Below are positions 32,277 through 37,108 of a DNA stretch of 37,108 nt, one piece after another (position 1 is the stretch's first letter; each line of letters starts with the position of its first letter). The notes beneath the pieces are model-generated. The model made no database searches, was not told where the DNA came from, and saw only the letters and a program-made list of their open reading frames with translations. Origin of the DNA: Candidatus Woesearchaeota archaeon (GTDB lineage: Archaea > Nanobdellota > Nanobdellia > Woesearchaeales > DSVV01); NCBI GenBank assembly GCA_018303325.1, contig JAGVYH010000046.1:1-37108 (forward strand), given 5' to 3'. A program made the translations under genes and the position numbers.

Positions 32277-33182
32277 TCATAAATCCTTTTTCATTATTTC
32301 CGTGTAATTTATCTCTCCAACTCTTCCAATTACTGTCCTTACATCTCCTGAAAGATATTCCTGTTCAATCTGCTGCCTTATTTGTAATCTATCTGCATAT
32401 TGTTGTTTGAGTGTATCAAGATTTCTTCTTCCATTTATAGCTTTATGGTTACATGCTAACTTGTAGAGATAGCTGCCACCCATAAACGGAATTGGTGAAG
32501 CTACAAGTGTAAAAATAGCAGTTATACCTATCGTCCTACCAACATCACGTGCTGATACCCCAAAAAAAAGATAGCCTAAAGCACTTCCTAACGCACTTAC
32601 AACAATAGGAGTTAATGTTGCATAAACCCCTGCTAAATTTATATGCACGTTTACATTTTCACAATTTGTAATCATCTCTTCTAATTTACTTATTTTCCTT
32701 TCAGCTTTTTCAAAGTCTTTTTTTGAAACACCAATTATTCTATAAACTTCTTTTATGAAACGATGATGAAAGATATCTTCTACACCATTGTCAACAGCTT
32801 GCTCTAAATAAGAATAATATCGTCTTAATGCTGAATCCGTTATAGGTGTTGAGGGCACAGTAATATTTGGAGCTGTTAATAAGCCTGTAAGTGTATGAGA
32901 TACTGGTGAATGTGTAGGTAACTGTTGTGGTGGAGATACTAGTGAACCTGTAGGTAACTGTTGTGGTGAAGATACTGGTGAACCAGTAGGTAACTGTTGT
33001 TGAGAGGATACTTTTTGTTGTGGAGATGGTGGTTGCATAACTGGACTTTGAGATACAACAACTTGTAGAGCAGAAGCATTAGATAGGGGAGCTACTAAAT
33101 AAGGAGAATTACCTTGCTGCAATCCTTTTGGTCGAGCACTTAATCTTCTATCCTCTTCTATTGCCTCATAATAATTACCCAT
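32277..33182 (-). CDS. Membrane protein with Pro/Gln/Ser repeats, unknown function
   Basis: 301 aa from ATG 33182, supported by GGTGAT 5 nt before it; an in-frame ATG at 33200 is less likely. Layout: N-terminal ~45 residues, then three copies of a QQLPTGSPVSSP-like unit within a Gln/Pro/Ser-rich region (about residues 50-105), a helical domain (RRYYSYLEQAVDNGVED), a Cys-containing helix LEEMITNCENVNVHINL, two hydrophobic segments (LTPIVVSALGSALGYLFF and TIGITAIFTLVASPIPFMGG), and a C-terminal coiled part (LKQQYADRLQIRQQIEQEYL). The repeats are encoded by a near-perfect DNA repeat (32900-33010). No family recognised. It lies inside a segment flanked by 23-bp direct repeats. Confidence 0.72.
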   Translation of the reverse strand: MGNYYEAIEEDRRLSARPKGLQQGNSPYLVAPLSNASALQVVVSQSPVMQPPSPQQKVSSQQQLPTGSPVSSPQQLPTGSLVSPPQQLPTHSPVSHTLTGLLTAPNITVPSTPITDSALRRYYSYLEQAVDNGVEDIFHHRFIKEVYRIIGVSKKDFEKAERKISKLEEMITNCENVNVHINLAGVYATLTPIVVSALGSALGYLFFGVSARDVGRTIGITAIFTLVASPIPFMGGSYLYKLACNHKAINGRRNLDTLKQQYADRLQIRQQIEQEYLSGDVRTVIGRVGEINYTEIMKKDL

Positions 33183-33269
33183 TTTTATCACCATAAACAA
33201 TATTTATCCACTATTTACACCTTTTATTCCCTGGCCTACAACATATAGTGTAAAGAAAGAGGATTATTA

Positions 33270-33402
33270 AATTTCCTATAGTTTTTTAAGTCAAAATAAG
33301 AAGAGTTTATGACAGATAATAAATAAAATATGAATTTTTAGTATTTTTTATTAGATTATACAGAGTATTTTCTTATTTTGAATGAAAATTTAGTAGGAAA
33401 TT
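33270..33402. repeat. Two nested inverted repeats and the right 23-bp direct repeat
   Basis: AATTTCCTA (33270-33278) pairs with TAGGAAATT (33394-33402), and TCAAAATAAGAA (33291-33302) with TTCTTATTTTGA (33370-33381). The second arm overlaps the 23-bp direct repeat at 33366-33388. It forms the boundary of the region that holds the accessory genes at 32277-35636. Confidence 0.75.
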
Positions 33403-33512
33403 ATATATATTAATAACTACATTATAGTGATATAATAACAGATAAAACATAAGAAAAGGAAGAGGTAAATAATAGAAAGTCGGGAAAAAGAGCAAAGGCA
33501 AAGGTGGTCAAA

Positions 33513-33635
33513 ATGGAAGGACAAGCAGGAATGTCATGTATGCGATATGAACAGCTAAAAGATAAAGAATATGGACAAGGCATAGGACTATTTGTACTAG
33601 CTGTAGCCATAATCCTGATACTGTTTTTTATGTAA
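33513..33635 (+). CDS. 40-aa single-helix membrane peptide
   Basis: Small ORF too short for routine gene finders. ATG 33513 has AAAGGTGGTC 4-12 nt upstream. N-terminal charged part with two Cys-flanking Met residues (MSCMRYE), then a membrane helix GIGLFVLAVAIILILFFM at the end of the protein, so the C-terminus is inside or at the outer surface. The next gene (33704) has an equally strong ribosome site, and both look like members of one transcription unit with 33980. Function unknown. Confidence 0.6.
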   Translation: MEGQAGMSCMRYEQLKDKEYGQGIGLFVLAVAIILILFFM

Positions 33636-33703
33636 TTAAATGAATTTTAAAGTGAAGATAGAACTTTAATCAAATGAATTTAATGAAAAGGGGGGAATAC
33701 AGA

Positions 33704-33871
33704 ATGAAAGTGAAAACATGTCTTGGACTAGAAAAAGAAATGATAACAGACTCAGAGATTTTAGATTTAATAACAAAGGCAAAAATGAACCAACAAGATA
33801 TTGTAGAGATAAAAGGCATCAAAATCAAGTTAAATAAAGATCAATGCTTTGAGTGCGGGATATTGGATTGA
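33704..33871 (+). CDS. 55-aa protein of unknown function
   Basis: ATG 33704 is chosen over the in-frame ATG 33674 because AAGGGGGGAA (33687-33697) lies just before it. Soluble, alpha/beta-like: EMITDSEILDLITKAKMNQQ, then DIVEIKGIKIKLN, then a C-terminal CFECG. It is preceded by the 40-aa gene and followed by a 16-bp hairpin. No family recognised. Confidence 0.6.
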   Translation: MKVKTCLGLEKEMITDSEILDLITKAKMNQQDIVEIKGIKIKLNKDQCFECGILD

Positions 33872-33913
33872 TAATAAATAATATAAATGGTAGTGTATTA
33901 CTAGGAATATACC

Positions 33914-33951
33914 AAAAGCACAAAATAATGTTTCGATTATTTTGTGCTTTT
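33914..33951. repeat. Perfect 16-bp hairpin related to 4030-4066
   Basis: AAAAGCACAAAATAAT-GTTTCG-ATTATTTTGTGCTTTT. Compared with 4030-4066 it has two changed base pairs in the stem, both compensated, and nearly the same loop (GTTCG). Located between the 55-aa gene and the FG-GAP gene, followed by TAGTATAAAT. It may terminate the upstream transcript. Confidence 0.85.
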
Positions 33952-33979
33952 AGTATAAATAAAATAGGAGTGATGTACT

Positions 33980-35008
33980 ATGTCAGGAGATAGATTGACT
34001 TTGGCGGGTGTTTTTTTAGTAATCGCAACAATTGCTGGTATAAGAGCTGAGAATGATAGATATACTAGTAACCCACCAGAACAAAATAATGAATCTAATG
34101 TTGAACAGCTAGAACAAAGTGATGAACATAAAGTTGAACCATTAAAACAGAATGATGAACATAAAGTTGAACTGCCAAAACAAAATATACTAACTGATAA
34201 AATAGCATATAAACTAGCTGGACAGATCGCCGAATTTCCAAGAGATTCTCATAAAGAAAAAGTGGGTTTAGCTGCTTCGGATTTTGATAAAGATGGTGAT
34301 ATTGATTTGGCAGTTATGAAAGTCCTAGGCAATCGTGGCAAAGTTTTTCTTTACAAAAATGAAGGTCAAGGAAATTATGTTTTAGATGGACAAATCATAG
34401 ATATGTCAAGAGATTTCTTTAGAAGAGTAATAGATCTAGCTGCTGCTGATTTTGATAAAGATGGGAATATTGATTTAGCATTTATGGTGAATTATTATGG
34501 TGGTTATAATGGCAGCTTAGTTTGGCTCTACAAAAATCAAGGCGACGGCGGCTGTAGAAGCCCTTACCAAGATAAAGGTCAAGGAAACTACATTGGAGCG
34601 GGGAAAATTGCAGAAGCTATAGAATATGGCCTCAATGAAAAAGGAGTTGGTTTAGCTGCTGCGGATTTTGATGGTGATGGTGATATTGAGTTAGTGGCAA
34701 GGGTAAGAGAGTTAGTGACAAAGAGAAGTCCATATAAATATACCGTTCGTCTTTTTGAAGATATTATAACCAAAGAAAACTATCTTTTATCTGGACGACA
34801 AATTGAAGAAGCGACAATATCAAGCAACAGTACTGGAGAAACAGGTTTAGCTGCTGCGGATTTTGATAGGGATGGTGATATTGATTTAGCATTTATAGAA
34901 ACTAGTCGTAATAAACATAAAGTTCTTCTCTACACAAATGAGAGAATAGAAACTCTTGTAGAAACACAAGAAGGAGATAATCAAAATGGAGAAAATATTA
35001 ATAATTGA
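33980..35008 (+). CDS. Membrane-anchored calcium-binding FG-GAP/VCBS-like protein
   Basis: 342 aa. N-terminal hydrophobic signal/anchor (LTLAGVFLVIATIAG), a Gln/Glu/His-rich linker with three near-repeats of EHKVEPLKQND-like sequence (about residues 38-72), then an outer domain of four FG-GAP-type blades, each with an AAxDFDxDGDIDLA motif: AASDFDKDGDIDLAV, AAADFDKDGNIDLAF, AAADFDGDGDIELVA and AAADFDRDGDIDLAF. The DxDxDG loops bind calcium. Probably a surface-exposed adhesin-like propeller, truncated to four blades. GGAGTGAT precedes ATG 33980. Its end overlaps the response-regulator gene by 23 nt, so the two are coupled. Confidence 0.85.
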   Translation: MSGDRLTLAGVFLVIATIAGIRAENDRYTSNPPEQNNESNVEQLEQSDEHKVEPLKQNDEHKVELPKQNILTDKIAYKLAGQIAEFPRDSHKEKVGLAASDFDKDGDIDLAVMKVLGNRGKVFLYKNEGQGNYVLDGQIIDMSRDFFRRVIDLAAADFDKDGNIDLAFMVNYYGGYNGSLVWLYKNQGDGGCRSPYQDKGQGNYIGAGKIAEAIEYGLNEKGVGLAAADFDGDGDIELVARVRELVTKRSPYKYTVRLFEDIITKENYLLSGRQIEEATISSNSTGETGLAAADFDRDGDIDLAFIETSRNKHKVLLYTNERIETLVETQEGDNQNGENINN

Positions 35009-35636
35009 AGATAATGCTGCAGAATCAGCTTGTGCCCAATCTGAATTAGAAAAAGCTGGATTTAAAGAGGTTAAAACAGTTACAAATTTATCAGATGGTT
35101 TGGAAACAATGTCACAATACAGCGCTGTTTTATCAGACTTGTTTTTTCCTGCTGGAAATACACCAACAGAACAATATTCTCAAAGATTTCTACCATCCTA
35201 TGAACAATTCAAGCAAAGAAGATTTCCAAAGATAGACAAAGATAATCCTATTTTAAGAGCTATAGACGTCTGTGCCAAGATTTTCGGCATGACACCACAA
35301 GAGTATGTAGAAAACGTTGTAGCTAAACTAAACACACCAGAACTTGTTTTGAAGATGGTAAGAGATGCTTTAGCAGGAGTTGAGAACTCAGAAAAATATG
35401 CAAAGTTTTTGGAAATAGAAGAAGGAATTAGAAATGGAACAAATTTACCATTAGGAATAATTGCTTGTGAAAGAGCTGCTGAATTAGGAATGCCTGCAAT
35501 TATTGTCACATCAACATATCATCATAGTGATGCATTTGAACCAATAAGTGGTTTAATTAAAGTTTCTTATTGTGATAGATTAGTAGATGAAAAAAAGGAT
35601 TGGAAAGGAGGCATAGAATTGCTTGTGAGACGATAA
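34986..35636 (+). CDS. Atypical response regulator with a large insertion
   Basis: 216 aa. N-terminal receiver half is clear: KILIIEDNAAESACAQSELE (acidic pocket Glu8-Asp9), phospho-acceptor Asp51 in VLSDLFFP, and at the far end IIVTSTYHHSD (switch Ser/Thr) and GLIKVSYCDRL (Lys near the usual conserved Lys). Between Asp51 and the end lies an insertion of about 95 residues (residues about 56-150), helical with LRAIDVCAKIFGMTPQEYVE. A standard receiver has about 120 residues with no such insert, and no output domain follows. No histidine kinase is nearby. Gene order with the FG-GAP protein (23-nt overlap) suggests coupled expression. The insert may be an output or binding unit. Confidence 0.75.
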   Translation: MEKILIIEDNAAESACAQSELEKAGFKEVKTVTNLSDGLETMSQYSAVLSDLFFPAGNTPTEQYSQRFLPSYEQFKQRRFPKIDKDNPILRAIDVCAKIFGMTPQEYVENVVAKLNTPELVLKMVRDALAGVENSEKYAKFLEIEEGIRNGTNLPLGIIACERAAELGMPAIIVTSTYHHSDAFEPISGLIKVSYCDRLVDEKKDWKGGIELLVRR

Positions 35637-35716
35637 ATATTGTTAAAAGCAAAACAAGAAAATATATATTTGTTTATATGATTAATAATTTTTCTCGTTC
35701 CCAATCCTGTTTCTCG

Positions 35717-36131
35717 CTCTCAGCTCGTTTGTGGGACGCAGTCCACCGTGTAGGCACGGACACTAATTTTTGTATATTCATTTCCGTGCATACATACGTG
35801 GACTTTAACTAAATTAATACAGATATTAAAGTCCACAGCTATCTCATGAATGCTTTTTTCGAAGAGTTTATTAGAAAAATAAACATTGTAAACCTAAACT
35901 ATAGCAAAGGCACTAAATTTCCGTAATTAATAATGCCTTTGCTATATACGTGGACTTTAACAAAAAAGATACGAATATTAAAGTCCACCACTATAAATAT
36001 CATCATGGGACGTGTGGCTGCGCCCAGGAACTATACTAATACTATAGTAAACGCACTAAATTTTAGTAATTAGTCGTTGCGTTTACTATATTGGGCGAAT
36101 TAAACAAATTTATTCGATTATTTAATTCGCC
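35717..36131. repeat. Compound palindromic element H with six hairpins
   Basis: L-end CTCGTTTGTGGGACGCAGTC then CACCGTG (35724-35750). Hairpins: h1 GTAGGCACGGA/TCCGTGCATAC (35750-35760/35783-35793); h2 GTGGACTTTAA/TTAAAGTCCAC (35798-35808/35826-35836); h3 TATAGCAAAGGCA/TGCCTTTGCTATA (35900-35912/35934-35946); h4 same stem as h2 (35950-35960/35978-35988); R-end GGGACGTGTGGCTGCGCCCA then GGAACTATA (36007-36035); h5 TATAGTAAACGCA/TGCGTTTACTATA (36043-36055/36078-36090); h6 GGCGAATTAAA/TTTAATTCGCC (36094-36104/36121-36131). The rest of 35637-36168 holds no gene that I can support. Confidence 0.88.
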
Positions 36132-36168
36132 AGCTATAAAAGATTAAGAATACATTTATTTAACATTC

Positions 36169-37108
36169 TCAGCCAAACAAACTTTTCAGAACAATTGTGC
36201 CATAACTGCCTTTGTTTAGGAAGAATGACAGTTTATATTTCTTAATCTCTGGCTTTTGTTCAGAAAATATTTTTTTAAAATTATTCACTGTTTTTAATAT
36301 TCTATTTTTAATAGTTTTTTTCTCTGTTTCCATCTCTTCAATTTTCAGATTTTCAATATCAACCAGCATATTTCTATCTTCGCCGACACAGCTTATCTCA
36401 GGCATCTCTCTTATAACAAAATCACTGAAGCTAATGCCTTCGCTGACTAACAGCGCATTCAAAATATCGCGGATAACATCATTATCAGTCTCGACGCCAA
36501 AACCAATCAAAGGAATCTTGTGATTTTGAACTGTGCTCATTTCTTCAGGAATAAACAATTCTCCAAGTGCATAGTCAATTTCGAAATATTTATCGCTTCT
36601 TTTAATAAGCTCTCTTTTAATAAACTCTTTTACAGTCTCATTCCATAAATAGCTTTGATAAGCATGAAGATATAATAAAAGAACACGCTTGTTGATTTTT
36701 CTTAATGCTCCGACATAATTATTTGCCTCAACAACCATTTTAAGCTTTTCACAAACATCTTTGAATTTTCTCTGAAGAAGTAATTTACCGATTATATGAT
36801 TATCCATATTAACTCCAAACCGCTGGTCATCAAAATAATTGATTGTCTTAGTCATATTCCTCGGAGAATTATCACCCTCAACAATAATCTCAAATTCATT
36901 TCCTTTAAGACAGCCAAGATTAATCCTTTCATTTCCCTGTCCTAAATATTTCAGCTCGATATTATCCAAAAATAATCCTTTTTTCGGGCCTCTTTTTATA
37001 GAAATAAGTTGTTCTGTTAATGCATTCTTGTCTTTTGTGCCTGCAAAATTAATAAATTTAGGATATATATTCCAATGATTAGCTATTCTTGTAATAGCAT
37101 CAATTGTA
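36169..37108 (-). CDS. truD: TruD-family tRNA pseudouridine synthase, partial
   Basis: Gene for the enzyme that makes pseudouridine 13 in tRNA. The window edge cuts the N-terminus; 313 codons are present and the frame stays open to position 37108. The catalytic motif is intact in FAGTKDKNALTEQLISI (Asp in TKDK), followed by NYFDDQRFG, the second hallmark of the family. The TRUD insertion domain covers the C-terminal half (VLLLYLHAYQSYLWNETVKE). The apparent TTG start at 36969 is not real, because coding sequence continues upstream. Codon usage and the TruD plan are archaeal-like. The 3' end is 38 nt from the last hairpin of element H. Confidence 0.88.
   Translation of the reverse strand, partial: TIDAITRIANHWNIYPKFINFAGTKDKNALTEQLISIKRGPKKGLFLDNIELKYLGQGNERINLGCLKGNEFEIIVEGDNSPRNMTKTINYFDDQRFGVNMDNHIIGKLLLQRKFKDVCEKLKMVVEANNYVGALRKINKRVLLLYLHAYQSYLWNETVKEFIKRELIKRSDKYFEIDYALGELFIPEEMSTVQNHKIPLIGFGVETDNDVIRDILNALLVSEGISFSDFVIREMPEISCVGEDRNMLVDIENLKIEEMETEKKTIKNRILKTVNNFKKIFSEQKPEIKKYKLSFFLNKGSYGTIVLKSLFG

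Noticed and set aside
33422-33610. 62-aa ORF on the minus strand
   Set aside because: It is antisense to the 40-aa gene with a good ribosome site and shows no protein-like features of its own.

Overview
The window looks like chromosomal DNA of a low-GC archaeon. Signs of this are an archaeal-type ATP-dependent DNA ligase, a translin-family protein, a TruD pseudouridine synthase, a bacterio-opsin-activator-type HTH regulator, a membrane-tethered ArsR-like regulator, a double Lrp/AsnC regulator, a COG1361-type surface protein with MacB-like permeases, and TATA-like boxes placed about 27-30 nt before many start codons (leaderless style). Other genes have clear Shine-Dalgarno sequences. A DPANN lineage such as Woesearchaeota is plausible from the gene style, but nothing here fixes the taxonomy.

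Layout: 178-2194 PIG-L deacetylase and GT4 glycosyltransferase; 2264-3312 MazG-like pyrophosphohydrolase and an unknown protein; 3617-3973 small unknown protein; 4351-6032 two related membrane-anchored proteins; 6153-11641 an ABC export cassette (ATPase, surface protein, two MacB/FtsX permeases); 12025-13932 large helical unknown; 14206-15573 MFS transporter with 18 Asn in a row; 15676-17076 AsnRS; 17224-18327 seven-helix membrane protein and small winged-helix regulator; 18592-20367 bacterial-type AspRS; 20783-21689 DsrE-like protein and Cys-rich membrane-anchored protein; 21789-23813 DNA ligase; 24171-24914 SIMPL-domain protein; 25703-27131 two regulators; 27380-29796 YjbQ-like protein, cupin, translin and MBL-fold lipoprotein; 29935-31985 HAD phosphatase and Lrp regulator; 32294-35636 a run of accessory genes (membrane protein with QQLPTGSP repeats, 40-aa and 55-aa genes, calcium-binding FG-GAP-like protein, atypical response regulator); 36169-end TruD, cut by the window edge.

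The most unusual content is between the genes. Many intergenic gaps hold members of a family of compound palindromes. Complete members have two conserved ends, each with its own small hairpin (L-end around GTGGGACGAAGTCCAC, R-end around TGGGCGCAGCCACACG, both followed by CGTCTCATGAAAA-like sequence). Between the ends lies a large inverted repeat whose arms differ completely in sequence from copy to copy. In four copies the arms are themselves degenerate 7-9 nt tandem repeats, and the two arms can differ by whole repeat units. Other hairpins of the same style keep the loop and change the stem by compensatory substitutions, or keep the stem and change the loop at constant length. Elements sit at both junctions of the ABC cassette that flank its first permease, after its last gene, next to the response regulator, and inside the 3' end of the HAD gene, where one arm encodes the protein's last ~21 residues. 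I do not recognise this family as described; REPIN/BIME-like elements mobilised by an absent transposase are the nearest known analogy.

Two gene remnants are also hidden in gaps: a DinD/BRO-like antirepressor fragment (23891-24049) and the C-terminus of a cysteine-synthase-like PLP enzyme, in frame directly after the AspRS stop codon (18427-18591).
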